Source of the DNA: GCA-002050365 sp964237235 | Lineage (GTDB): Bacteria; Acidobacteriota; Blastocatellia; Pyrinomonadales; Pyrinomonadaceae | Length of the DNA stretch: 64,000 nt | Assembly (NCBI GenBank): GCA_964237235.1 | Contig: CAXSGY010000028.1 | Span: 5,268 to 69,267, forward strand | Direction of reading: 5' to 3' | Shown here: positions 50,116 through 59,356 of the stretch, piece after piece | How positions within the stretch are numbered: position 1 is the first letter of the stretch | How the letters are laid out: each line of letters begins with the position of its first letter | The notes under the pieces: generated by a model | What the model saw: the letters and a program-made list of their open reading frames with translations, nothing else | The model's database searches: none | Told to the model about the DNA's origin: nothing | Made by a program: the position numbers and the translations under genes

Positions 50116-51599
50116 ACCACGCATAGTTTTCCTCCAACATCAATCCTAATCGCTCCACCAACCGCTGCGCCCGCTGTTTCTCGAACGGGTCGGCGGATTT
50201 GCGGGCGTGTTCCCGAATTTGCCAAATCAACTTTTCGATAATTTGCGGATTATCCGGCACGACGTGCGTCATTTCGTTTTGTATTTTCTTCAACAGCGCG
50301 TCGCGTTTGTTGATAAACTCGGTGATCGCCTGCATTCTCACCGCAGTAGTTGCCCATTTTCCGGCTTCTAAAAATAAGCCCAAACCGTTCAGCGCGCCTC
50401 CTACTCGCCAATCATTTTCTGCGTTTTGTACCGAATTTTTATTGATGATCTGAAACGTATCTGTTTCATTGCTATAGATATTGGGTCTGCTCTGCTGCGG
50501 CGGTTTGCTGCCGTCTTTTCTATCCCAAACTTTATCATCTTTGATAATTTTCTCTCTGAATCCGACCGCACGACCTGTCGGACTGTCTTCATTTTCCGGG
50601 TGTGTCGCCGGCATAAATTCACCACTGTCTATTTTATTTTCTTGTGCGATTCTTTGCTCATTCTGGATAAATAACTGCTTCAATTTTTGTTGGCTAGTCG
50701 TCAACGGTCTGGGCGTGGACATTGCAGTCGGTTCGGACTGGCTGACGAGCGAGATTATATCGCCCGCCTCGTAATCCGATTTTCCTGTTTGCTCATCGCA
50801 TAATATTTGGAAACCCAATCGCGCTCTTGAAATTCGCTGTCGTTGCCAATCTGCGCGAACATCCCCGACGCTTCCTGATTGATATAGCTTGCTTCATTGC
50901 CGCTCACAGTCAAAGTCGGATTTTTTGCCGTTGAAAACTGACTGAAGGCGTTTCTTGTCGCCGCGTTCAATAACACCGACACGCCGACATCTTTGTTTCC
51001 GTAAAGCGATGCTCTGGCGCGCGCTATTAAAATAAACGGATTGTCTTCGTAACCTTGCGCGGCTAAATACGATAACGCTTCGGCGATTTGCTTTTTGGTC
51101 GAAAGATCGCCGAAAGCGGTAATCATTAAATCCTGCAATGCCTTTAAGCGTTCTTCGCCTGAAGATTTCAGAATTTTATTACATCGTCAATAAAGTTGCG
51201 CTGAAGATTAAGATCGCTAATTGCGCCGGCGGCGGAACTGACGGCGTTGAAAATTCTCCGGTCACGGAAATCCTCAACGGCATCAACCCACGATTTTTTA
51301 AGCACCAATTCGATCAAACCGTCTTTCCCGACCGGCGCGGTTGTAACCTGCTCGTCGGTCGCCCATTGATTCGGATACTTTTATCTACAATTATCCAACT
51401 GTTCGGAAATTCGAGATTGAACGCCGCAATATCCGCTGCGTTGTAACCGAATTCATCGCGTAAAATTGCCGTCTCTGATTTTCCTTGCGAAAGCGGTCGA
51501 GTTTATTAAAGCCGGTTCGATAGGTTTTTCAACGCGCGTGACTTTTCTTGAGTTCACAACCGCCGTATCGTCGCTGAGAGCGATGGATAAATTTTTCAT
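50102..51599 (-). pseudogene. Frame-disrupted gene for an unknown protein of about 500 aa
   Basis: Coding-like sequence runs from ATG 51599 (MKNLSIALSDDTAVVNSRKV; GAGGT 10 bases upstream) to TAG 50102, but through four frame changes. They lie at AAAA runs near 51484, 51382, 51174 and 50781; three need one more A and one needs one fewer (or two more). The restored product has an alpha-helical middle with ALQDLMITAFGDLSTKKQIA and a C-terminus with VERLGLMLEENYAWYGKQ. No family is recognised. It may be a decayed gene or an intact gene with sequencing indels. Two open pieces, 50755-51138 and 50102-50818, are fragments of it. Confidence 0.7.
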
Positions 51600-51871
51600 T
51601 TTGATGAAGACCTCAATTTTTTTTACAAATCGTGCTGTAAAATATTTTCAGATGCCTTGCTGGACGAAAGAACGAAATTAGCCCGGATTGACCGTTTTGA
51701 CTACTGTGATTTTTTAATCGTCCGTAATATCTACTGATTCTAAAAACCTTGTAATAAGATAATTTATAACAGATTTGAAACGCTGTGGATAGTGCTTTTA
51801 TTGATGATTGGGTTAATTTTTTATGTTTTGCTATTGTTATTATTTTACTTTCATCAATATTTTTATCTTTT

Positions 51872-53674
51872 ATGGACTCGAACTTAATCAGAAACTTTTC
51901 GATCATCGCGCATATTGACCACGGCAAATCAACGCTCGCCGATAGAATTCTACAGTTGACCGGCGCGGTTGCCGACCGCGATATGGAAGCGCAGCTGCTC
52001 GACGATATGGATTTGGAGCGCGAGCGCGGCATTACGATTAAAGCGCACGCCGTGCGGCTCGATTATACGGCGAAAGACGGCAGGCAATACGTTTTGAATT
52101 TGATTGACACGCCCGGTCACGTTGATTTTTCCTACGAAGTTTCGCGCTCGCTGTCGGCGTGCGAAGGCGCGCTTTTAATCGTTGATTCGTCGCAGGGCGT
52201 TGAGGCGCAGACGCTGGCGAACACATATCTCGCGCTCGAGAACAATCTCGAACTCGTGCCGGTTTTGAACAAAATTGATTTGCCCGCCGCCGATCCCGAC
52301 CGCATTAGAGAGCAAATCGAAAATATCATCGGCTTGGACGCGAGCGACGCGGTGCTGGCATCGGCGAAAACCGGTGTTGGCGTGGAAGAAATTCTCGAAC
52401 AAATCGTCAAAAAAATTCCCGCGCCGACGGGCGATAAAAACGCGCCGCTCAAAGCCTTGATTTTCGACAGCTGGTATGACAGTTACCGCGGCGTAATCGT
52501 TCTTTTTCGCGTCATCGAAGGCACGATTAAAAAGGGAACGAAAATTAAATTTTTCAATACGGGACGCGAATATCTGGTCGAAACAATCGGAGTCAACCGC
52601 CCGCGTCCGACACCGATTGATAAATTGAGCGTCGGCGAAGTCGGCTTCATCACCGCTTCGATTAAAACCGTCGCCGACGTGCAGATCGGCGATACGATTA
52701 CCGAAGCGGCGCGTCCGGTTGACGAGCCGCTGCCCGGTTTTCAGGAAGTCAAACCGATGGTTTTCGCCGGTCTTTATCCGACCGATTCGGCGCAATACGA
52801 AGATTTGCGCGACGCGATGGAAAAACTCAGATTAAATGACTCTTCGTTTTTCTTTGAACCCGAATCTTCGACCGCGCTCGGCTTCGGCTTCCGCTGCGGA
52901 TTTCTGGGGCTTTTGCATATGGAAATCGTGCAGGAACGATTGGAGCGCGAATTTAATTTAGATTTAATCACGACCGCGCCGGGCGTGCGTTACCGCGTGA
53001 CGACGACGAACGGCGAGGTGATGGAAGTCGATTCGCCCTCAAAAATGCCCGACACCGGTCGCATCGAAAAAATCGAAGAACCTTTTATCGAAGCGACGAT
53101 TTTAACCAACGACACATTCTTAGGCGGCATTCTTCCGCTGCTCGAAGAAAAACGCGGCGTTCAGAAAAAGTTCGAGTTCGTTACCTCAAACCGCGTAATG
53201 CTCGTTTACTCGATTCCGCTCAACGAAATCGTCCTCGACTTTTACGACCGGCTGAAAAGCGTCTCCAAGGGTTACGCGTCCCTGGATTATCATCTCTCCG
53301 GCTACGTCGAAAGCGATCTGGTCAAACTCGACATTTTGGTTTCCGGCGAACAAGTTGACGCGCTCGCTTTGATTCTGCACCGCAAAACCGCCGATTCCAA
53401 GGGCAGAATCGTGACCGCGAAAATGAAGGAACTGATTCCGCGCCAGATGTTCGAGGTCGCCATTCAAGCCGCCATCGGCAACCGCGTCATCGCCCGCGAA
53501 ACCGTCAAAGCGATGGGCAAAAACGTCATCGCCAAATGCTACGGCGGCGACATTTCGCGCAAACGAAAATTATTGGAGAAACAAAAAGAAGGCAAAAAGC
53601 GAATGAAAAAAGTCGGGCGCGTCGAGATTCCGCAGGAAGCATTTCTCGCGGTTTTGAAGGTTAATGAAAGCTAA
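51872..53674 (+). CDS. lepA: Elongation factor 4 (LepA) GTPase
   Basis: Start at ATG 51872 (MDSNLIRNFSIIAHIDHGKS); upstream codons would add a hydrophobic stretch unlike the family. 600 aa with G1 AHIDHGKSTLADR, G3 DTPGHVDF, G4 NKIDLP, then domains II, III, V and the LepA C-terminal domain ending FLAVLKVNES. Acts on ribosomes in translation or assembly. Its last 155 bases recur at 55217 and its last 66 at 56035, showing that this gene's 3' end has been an insertion site. Confidence 0.95.
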   Translation: MDSNLIRNFSIIAHIDHGKSTLADRILQLTGAVADRDMEAQLLDDMDLERERGITIKAHAVRLDYTAKDGRQYVLNLIDTPGHVDFSYEVSRSLSACEGALLIVDSSQGVEAQTLANTYLALENNLELVPVLNKIDLPAADPDRIREQIENIIGLDASDAVLASAKTGVGVEEILEQIVKKIPAPTGDKNAPLKALIFDSWYDSYRGVIVLFRVIEGTIKKGTKIKFFNTGREYLVETIGVNRPRPTPIDKLSVGEVGFITASIKTVADVQIGDTITEAARPVDEPLPGFQEVKPMVFAGLYPTDSAQYEDLRDAMEKLRLNDSSFFFEPESSTALGFGFRCGFLGLLHMEIVQERLEREFNLDLITTAPGVRYRVTTTNGEVMEVDSPSKMPDTGRIEKIEEPFIEATILTNDTFLGGILPLLEEKRGVQKKFEFVTSNRVMLVYSIPLNEIVLDFYDRLKSVSKGYASLDYHLSGYVESDLVKLDILVSGEQVDALALILHRKTADSKGRIVTAKMKELIPRQMFEVAIQAAIGNRVIARETVKAMGKNVIAKCYGGDISRKRKLLEKQKEGKKRMKKVGRVEIPQEAFLAVLKVNES

Positions 53675-53676
53675 AT

Positions 53677-55065
53677 ATGAATTTTGATTCGCTTAAAAAT
53701 TTAGTGACTCAAGGCGAATCGGACAAACTTGAGTTCAAAGCAACGACTGGACAACGCAGCGAAGCGGCGAAAACCGTTTGTGCGATGCTGAACAGTTTGG
53801 GCGGCTTCGTTCTTTTCGGAATTACAAATCAAGGTGAAATCAAAGGTCAAGACTGCTCGCCGCGAACTTATGAGGATATTGCTCACGAATTAAACAAAAT
53901 AGAGCCGCCGGCTTTTCCAGACGTTGAAAGTCTCCCACTCGACAATGGAAAAACCGTTGTTATATTGCGTGTCAATAGCGGCGGCGGACCCTATACATAC
54001 GACGGAAGACCGTATATGAGACAAGGTTCGATTACCTCAACCATGCCCCGCCCGCGTTACGAAAGATTACTTCTTGAAAGAATGCACGGCTCGCATCGTT
54101 GGGAAAATCAACCTGTTGCCGGACTTCAAATTGCCGACCTCGATGAACGCGAAATTATTCTAACCATCGAAGAAGCCATCCGGCGCGGCAGAATGGAAGA
54201 CCCGAACACTCGCAATCTGACGGAACTTCTGAACGGACTCGGATTGATTCACGAAGGAAACTTGCTAAACGCAGCAATCGTGTTATTCGCCCGCGCCGAA
54301 AGATTAATGCCGCGTTACCCGCAGTGCCTTCTGCGAATGGCACGTTTTCGCGGTAACAACATCACGGAATTTTTAGACAATCGCCAAGAACCCGGACACG
54401 CTTTTAATCTTATGCAGCGGGCGCAGAGATTTTTACGCGATCATCTGCCGGTCGCCGGACGAATCGTGCCTAATTTGTTTGAGCGCGTTGACGATCCGCT
54501 TTACCCATTGGCGGCTTTGCGCGAGGCATTAGCGAATGCTTTCTGTCATCGTGATTACGCAATTGCAGGCGGTGCAGTCAGCGTCGCCATTTTCGACGAC
54601 CGTTTGGAAATTTCCAGCACAGGCAGTTTGCCGTTTGATTTGACGGCGGAAGATTTGAAGAGACCACATCGTTCACGTCCTTGGAATCCGATAATCGCGC
54701 AAACTTTTTACCGGCGCGGTATCACCGAACAATGGGGACGTGGAACGCTCAAGATGATGGAATTGACCAGTGAAGCAGGACTTGTTGAACCGGAATTTGA
54801 AGTTAAAAGCGGTGAGGTTATAGTTAGGTTTTTACCCGTAAGCTATATTGCACCGACACGCGTCAGTCGTGATTTGAGCGAATTACAACAACTTTTACTA
54901 ACTGTTCTCTCTCGAACAAGTCCGGCATCTTTAAGCGAAATCCGTCAGCATTTACCGGCTGATTATCCAAAACGTACAATTCAGGATAACTTAAAAGTAT
55001 TGAAAGTTCTCGAATTGATTGATTCAAGCGGTCACGGGGCTGGAGCAAGATGGATGTTAAAATAA
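53677..55065 (+). CDS. AlbA_2/Schlafen-type DNA-binding protein with RecG-like HATPase
   Basis: 462 aa starting 2 bases after the lepA stop, so translated by read-through. Residues 10-120 are AlbA_2 (ESDKLEFKATTG; LGGFVLFGITNQGEIKG), about 260-370 a HATPase_c_4 fold (ALREALANAFCHRDYAIAGG; WGRGTLKMMELTSEAGL), and the C-terminus a winged helix (LSEIRQHLPADYPKRTIQDNLKVL). Such proteins, often named RecG-like helicases but without helicase motifs, are regulators or defence-associated proteins. The flanking lepA tails mark it as inserted. Confidence 0.85.
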   Translation: MNFDSLKNLVTQGESDKLEFKATTGQRSEAAKTVCAMLNSLGGFVLFGITNQGEIKGQDCSPRTYEDIAHELNKIEPPAFPDVESLPLDNGKTVVILRVNSGGGPYTYDGRPYMRQGSITSTMPRPRYERLLLERMHGSHRWENQPVAGLQIADLDEREIILTIEEAIRRGRMEDPNTRNLTELLNGLGLIHEGNLLNAAIVLFARAERLMPRYPQCLLRMARFRGNNITEFLDNRQEPGHAFNLMQRAQRFLRDHLPVAGRIVPNLFERVDDPLYPLAALREALANAFCHRDYAIAGGAVSVAIFDDRLEISSTGSLPFDLTAEDLKRPHRSRPWNPIIAQTFYRRGITEQWGRGTLKMMELTSEAGLVEPEFEVKSGEVIVRFLPVSYIAPTRVSRDLSELQQLLLTVLSRTSPASLSEIRQHLPADYPKRTIQDNLKVLKVLELIDSSGHGAGARWMLK

Positions 55066-55080
55066 TCCTTATATGACATC

Positions 55081-55207
55081 GTCATAATTGCACGTGTCGC
55101 CGTGCAATTATGACGTGCAATTTCTTTCTGTTTTTTTACTCGTTGACCGGACTTGATTTAGCAAAACCGAAATAGCACGACGGCACGTGCAATTATGACG
55201 TGCAATT
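55081..55207. repeat. Hairpin and direct repeats (CGTGCAATTATGAC) after the AlbA_2 gene
   Basis: GTCATAATTGCACG at 55081-55094 and its exact complement at 55101-55114 form a 14-bp stem with a 6-base loop. The extended word CGTGCAATTATGACGTGCAA occurs at 55101 and again at 55186. They lie exactly between the AlbA_2 gene and the second lepA tail and could be a terminator or the trace of the inserting element's end. Confidence 0.7.
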
Positions 55208-55216
55208 CAAAAAGCT

Positions 55217-55371
55217 AAAACGTCATCGCCAAATGCTACGGCGGCGATATTTCCAGAAAGCGCAAACTGCTCGAAAAGCAAAAGGAAGGCAAAAAACGAA
55301 TGAAAAAAGTCGGTCGCGTCGAGATTCCGCAGGAAGCATTTCTCGCGGTTTTGAAGGTTAATGAAAGCTGA
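55217..55371 (+). repeat. Second copy of the lepA 3' end (155 bp)
   Basis: Aligned to 53520-53674 without gaps; I count 16 differences, none altering the encoded amino acids (the stop is TGA instead of TAA). Most differences are in the first 100 bases. The pattern implies origin from another functional lepA gene and not recent tandem duplication. Confidence 0.9.
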
Positions 55372-55796
55372 AATTTTTCAAATTATCATTGACACAAATG
55401 TTTTGCTTTCGGCTCTGCGTTCGCAATTTGGCGCGTCGTTCCGGCTTCTCTCTTTAATTGAAGATTCGCGGTTTCAAATAAACATTTCAGTTGCGTTGGT
55501 ATTGGAATATGAAGACGTTTTAAAACGCCCCGCTCTCAATCCGAATTTAACCGCGCAGGAAATTGACGACATTCTCGATTTCTTATGTCCAGGATGCCAA
55601 CTTGCGAGAGATTTTTTATCTTTGGCGACCGACTTTACGCGATCCGAAAGATGATTTCGTTTTAGAACTCGCGGTTGAAAGCAGCTGCGACTACATAGTT
55701 ACATTTAACACGAAAGATTTTGCCGGAGCCGAAAAATTCGGCATCGAAGCCGTCAAGCCAAAAGAATTTTTACAAATTATCGGAGAAATAAAATGA
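55361..55796 (+). pseudogene. PIN-domain toxin gene with a frameshift
   Basis: The ATG lies within the last codons of the lepA tail copy. The first part (IIIDTNVLLSALRSQFGASF, with the first catalytic Asp) reads in one frame to about 55595; the rest (REIFYLWRPTLRDPKDDFVL, then CDYIVTFNTKDFAG) is in another. Dropping one G from CCAGGATGCC near 55590 restores a normal COG1569-type PIN protein of about 144 aa. All catalytic acids are present across both parts. The gene overlaps the antitoxin by ATGA. It is either inactivated or a sequence error. Confidence 0.75.
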
Positions 55797-56035
55797 CCGT
55801 TATCGAAAACGTAGCCGTTCCCGAGTCACTCTTAAAACAAGTTCGTGAACTTTCCGAAAAAGAAGGCATCACGATTGACCAATTCGTTTCTTCGGCAATC
55901 GCCGAAAAAGCCTCGGCGTGGACGACCATCGAATATCTGAAAGACAGAGCTAAACGCGGAAGCCGTGAAAAATTTTTACAGGCGTTAAGCAAAGTTCCAA
56001 AAATCGAACCCGACGAAGACGATAGAATTGATTGA
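55793..56035 (+). CDS. Antitoxin partner of the PIN toxin, 80 aa
   Basis: Intact ORF overlapping the toxin end (ATGA). The N-terminal part (VAVPESLLKQVRELSEKEGI, then DQFVSSAIAEK) is a ribbon-helix-helix-type segment; the C-terminal tail is acidic (EPDEDDRID), typical of toxin-neutralising tails. Toxin-first order is less common but occurs for this PIN group. Its stop codon is the first base of the third lepA tail. Confidence 0.72.
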   Translation: MTVIENVAVPESLLKQVRELSEKEGITIDQFVSSAIAEKASAWTTIEYLKDRAKRGSREKFLQALSKVPKIEPDEDDRID

Positions 56036-56100
56036 AAGTCGGTCGCGTCGAAATTCCGCAGGAAGCGTTTCTGGCTGTGTTAAAGGTCAATGAAGGTTAA
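56035..56100 (+). repeat. Third copy of the lepA 3' end (66 bp)
   Basis: Encodes KVGRVEIPQEAFLAVLKVNE plus Gly and stop, against NES in lepA. Nearly all base changes are synonymous. It begins exactly at the antitoxin stop codon and marks the far edge of the inserted modules. Confidence 0.88.
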
Positions 56101-56121
56101 AATTATGAAGACAAATCAGCT

Positions 56122-57065
56122 ATGAAAAAGTATTTTATATTCGTTTTCATTTTTATATTGATGCGCGGAGCAGCAACGGCACAAATTTCATTTGCCGAGT
56201 TGCGTAAAGTTAAAGAGATAAAAATTCTCGAATCAACCAGAGATGAAACGATAAAATTTTTGGCTGGTGAGAGCATCACTTACAGCGATTCTCCCGATTT
56301 TTTTACGGCGATTTTTCGATGGCAGACACAAACGTCAGAATTTTCTATGCCGGCGGAAATTGCACAGAAGAAAACGAAGATTGGAATGTTGCGAAGTATT
56401 TGGTGACGGAGATCCGTTTTGAACCGAAAGCTAGAGTTGATATTCAAAAAGCGGGAACGGAATTTTTCAAAGAAATCGGAACGGATTTCTCTAAACTCCG
56501 AAAAGAAAAATTGTGGGGCAAAACCAAGGGACGTTATGTTTATCAAGATAAATTTTCGGGAATTGCCATATATACCAGATACGATGCGATTCAATCGGTT
56601 TCTCTTTTTCCCTCCAAGAAAAACTATTCAAAACTCTGCAATCGGAAAGAAGTGCGAAAATATTATTCAAGCGACGGAATGAATCGTAATCCCGAAATGA
56701 AAAATGCGATTTTCGACTATAATCATCCGGCAGATGTCGTCGCTCTCGAATTAAGCCGAACGGAAATGATCGCCGACTGCGATTCGTCGGACACAAAGCA
56801 AGATAAAATCCACGCAGACGCGGTTAAAGAAATTTCTGTTTCTGCTACTGCCGTTGATCCTGAAAACGATGTTTTAACATACAATTATTCTGTTTCCGCC
56901 GGAAAAATCATCGGGCAAGGCGCAAAAGTAATCTGGGATTTATCGGGCGTGAAAGCCGGAACTTATAAAATCACGGCGGCGGTTGACGATAGCTGCGGAA
57001 TCTGCGGCAAATGGATAACCAAGACGATCACCGTTAAAAATTGCTTTGTTAGTTCGATGAAATAA
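56122..57065 (+). pseudogene. Secreted protein with PKD-like C-terminal domain, frame-disrupted
   Basis: First frame: signal peptide (FIFVFIFILMRGAATAQ) and ELRKVKEIKILESTRDETIK. From about 56290 the sense continues in another frame (DTNVRIFYAGGNCTEENEDW) to 57065. One more T in the T7 run at 56297-56303 would join them (DFFYGDFSMADTNV) into about 314 aa. The C-terminal 75 residues (AVDPENDVLTYNYSVSAGKI; WDLSGVKAGTYKITAAVDD) form a PKD/Ig-like beta-sandwich frequent in Blastocatellia secreted proteins. Function unknown. Confidence 0.68.
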
Positions 57066-57414
57066 GACGAATTGTTCAATAATCAGACCTGATGTAGTTT
57101 GAATATAATTTGAAAAGAACGAGCTTTTCGCGCGTTCTTTTCAAAGAAGCGTTCGATTAGTTCTATAACGATTTTCAAATCTCCAAAGAATCATTAAATT
57201 GATAAAGCTCTCGATGGAAGAAAATTCACGAAAATAAAATTTTTCGTCTTAACAGGGAAATTTTCTTGATATAAATTTCGCTTTTTGTGTTATTATTCTC
57301 GACAATCTCTTTAACCCCAAACTTAGATTAATTCATTCGGTTAGAAGTCATTTCGGCTAACGTCGTTTTGCCGCTTCTAAAAACTTTAAAATAAATTTTC
57401 GAGGTTTGTCCTTT
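57066..57414. other. Gene-free stretch with a strong hairpin
   Basis: A 13-bp perfect stem (TTTGAAAAGAACG with CGTTCTTTTCAAA, 57109-57145) around an 11-base loop follows the previous gene but lacks a T tract. The remainder carries the promoter and ribosome-site region (GAGG at about 57402) of the protease gene. No coding frame. Confidence 0.55.
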
Positions 57415-58755
57415 ATGATTCAAAAACATTTCGTTCGTTTTCCACTATTTTTTCTGTTGTGCCTTGCGGCAATGTCCGCCGCTTACGCAGGCGTTGTAGA
57501 TTCGCCGCAAATCGAATTGAGTTTCGAGAAGGGCGTTTTCGATTTTAACGAAGCGGTTCCGGTGCGCGTCGAGATTTCAAATCCGGGCAAGCGCGAGCTG
57601 AAAATTCTGCGCTGGCTCACGCCGGTTGAAGGCGTGCGAGGCGATTTATTTTCGGTCACGCTGAACGGCGCGCCGGTCGAATACACGGGCGCGCTCTTCA
57701 AACGCGCCGCGCCGATTGCCGCCGATTACATAACCCTGCAACCCGGCGAAACGATCAATTACACCGTCAATCTAGCCGAATATTATGATTTGTCGCAGGG
57801 CGGGTATTATCAAATCAATTATCGCGCGGAAACCGATAATGCGTCGGCGACGCGGCAAATAGAGCAAAAATTAAAATCCGAAGGCGTTTCGGCTTGGGTT
57901 TATGGCACGGCAAAGAAACTGCCGCCGGGCGCGACAAACAATAATTATACGGTTACGCCGACCGACGATTATACGGTGAGCGGCTGCACCACGGCACAGA
58001 CAAACGCTTTACCCGCCGCCGTCAGTGCCGAAAATGCATATGTCTTTAACGCCTACAGTTATCTGAATGCGGGAACCGTAGATTCGCGCTATACGACGTG
58101 GTTCGGAACATATACCGCCGCCCGTTATTCGATGGTGACAACGCATTTTTTAAATATGAAGAATCTGCTGGCAGCCGATAGCTTCGGAATTAACTGTTCG
58201 GGTTCTTCCTGCACGTCAAATACTTTTGCGTATGTCTTTCCGACGGATACGGCGACGCACACCATTTACGTTTGCAATCAATTCTGGCTCGCTTCGACGA
58301 CCGGCACCGATTCGAAAGCCGGAACTCTGGTTCACGAAATGAGTCATTTTAATGACATCGGCGGAACGCAGGATTACGTTTACGGTCAAACAGGAGCAAA
58401 GAATCTCGCCATCAGCAATCCGAATAACGCCGTCGCCAACGCCGACAATCACGAATACTTTGCCGAAGCCGGTTCGCCGACCGCCGCCGCCGTAACCGTT
58501 GCGGGGCGCGTCGTCGCCGCCGACAACAGCGGAATCCGCAACGCTCTGGTGACGCTCGTTTCGACCCGCACCGGCGCGACGCTTTCAAAACGCGCGTCGC
58601 CCAACGGCTATTTCACCTTTACCGACATCGAAGCCGGAGAAACTTATATTCTTTCGGCTTCCGCCAAACGATTTTCGTTTGAACCGCGCGTCATCACGAT
58701 TAACGAAGATTTAGCCGAAATTAATCTGGTCGCCGTTTCTCCGACCACGAAGTAA
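57415..58755 (+). CDS. Secreted Asp-zincin metalloprotease (M35, peptidyl-Lys endopeptidase-like) with C-terminal beta-sandwich
   Basis: Start at ATG 57415, ten bases after GAGG; the TTG 9 bases earlier is too close. 446 aa: signal peptide (FLLCLAAMSAAYA), an N-terminal beta domain (residues 25-150), a catalytic domain with HEMSHF (about 308-313) and the aspzincin signature GTQDYVYG followed by NADNHEYFAEAG. A carboxypeptidase-regulatory-like domain (about 362-440; GRVVAADNSGIRNALVTL) ends the protein. It likely digests extracellular protein. Confidence 0.86.
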   Translation: MIQKHFVRFPLFFLLCLAAMSAAYAGVVDSPQIELSFEKGVFDFNEAVPVRVEISNPGKRELKILRWLTPVEGVRGDLFSVTLNGAPVEYTGALFKRAAPIAADYITLQPGETINYTVNLAEYYDLSQGGYYQINYRAETDNASATRQIEQKLKSEGVSAWVYGTAKKLPPGATNNNYTVTPTDDYTVSGCTTAQTNALPAAVSAENAYVFNAYSYLNAGTVDSRYTTWFGTYTAARYSMVTTHFLNMKNLLAADSFGINCSGSSCTSNTFAYVFPTDTATHTIYVCNQFWLASTTGTDSKAGTLVHEMSHFNDIGGTQDYVYGQTGAKNLAISNPNNAVANADNHEYFAEAGSPTAAAVTVAGRVVAADNSGIRNALVTLVSTRTGATLSKRASPNGYFTFTDIEAGETYILSASAKRFSFEPRVITINEDLAEINLVAVSPTTK

Positions 58756-58820
58756 GGCGCAAGAATTTCGGTTAAAAATAAAACCGATTTTTCAAACAAT
58801 CGTTTTCCAATTGATTTGCG

Positions 58821-58868
58821 GCGAAAATAAAAAGGATAAAGCTCCGGCTTCATCCTTTTTATTTTCGC
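58821..58868. terminator. Bidirectional terminator between convergent genes
   Basis: A 22-bp arm from GCGAAAATAAAAAGGAT pairs with the opposite arm ending ATTTTCGC, loop TCCG, one mismatch, with A and T runs on both sides. Confidence 0.88.
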
Positions 58869-58893
58869 TCCGATGAAACTGAATGTCGCGTCT

Positions 58894-59310
58894 TCAAACG
58901 CCGAGCAGTTCCAGCGTGCGCTGATCTTTCGCGCCGCCGAAATATTTATCTAAAACTTTTTGAAAAACCGGATTCGTATTTTCGAGCGCGCCGAACAATG
59001 TCATCGAAGATTTCAATTTTACATCGTCGGGGCTGCCGAAAATCTGTTTGACGGTTTTTCCTTCCGCATCGAGCAGCGCATTTGAAATTTCGACGAGCCG
59101 CCCGCCGAGCGTCGGATGCGCCAGATAATTTTCCGCTTCGTCTTGATCTTTAATCGCGTAGAATTTCGATGTCGAGCTGAATCCCAAACCCGCGATTTGC
59201 GGAAAAATATACCACATCCAATGACTTTGTTTTTTGCCGCTTTTGATTTGCGCCAGAGCCGTCTCAAAATCCTTTTCCTGTGCGTCTAAAAATCGTTCGA
59301 GGTCGTCCAT
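58894..59310 (-). CDS. DUF1810 family protein
   Basis: From ATG 59310 (MDDLERFLDAQEKDFETAL), 138 aa, the usual family length; a TTG start 42 bases upstream would add an atypical leader. Shows the family motifs SHWMWYIFPQIAGLG and a SMTLFGALENTNPVFQKVLDK tail (DxxKLxSSMTLF). The family (calpastatin-like by old annotation) has no established function. Confidence 0.88.
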   Translation of the reverse strand: MDDLERFLDAQEKDFETALAQIKSGKKQSHWMWYIFPQIAGLGFSSTSKFYAIKDQDEAENYLAHPTLGGRLVEISNALLDAEGKTVKQIFGSPDDVKLKSSMTLFGALENTNPVFQKVLDKYFGGAKDQRTLELLGV

Positions 59311-59356
59311 CTTTTTAATTTTTACTTGAAGAAAACAATTTGCGTTCGTCAAAATT

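Noticed and set aside
51785..51871. N-terminal extension of LepA
   Set aside because: The extra 29 residues are hydrophobic and absent from the family; the conserved start is ATG 51872.
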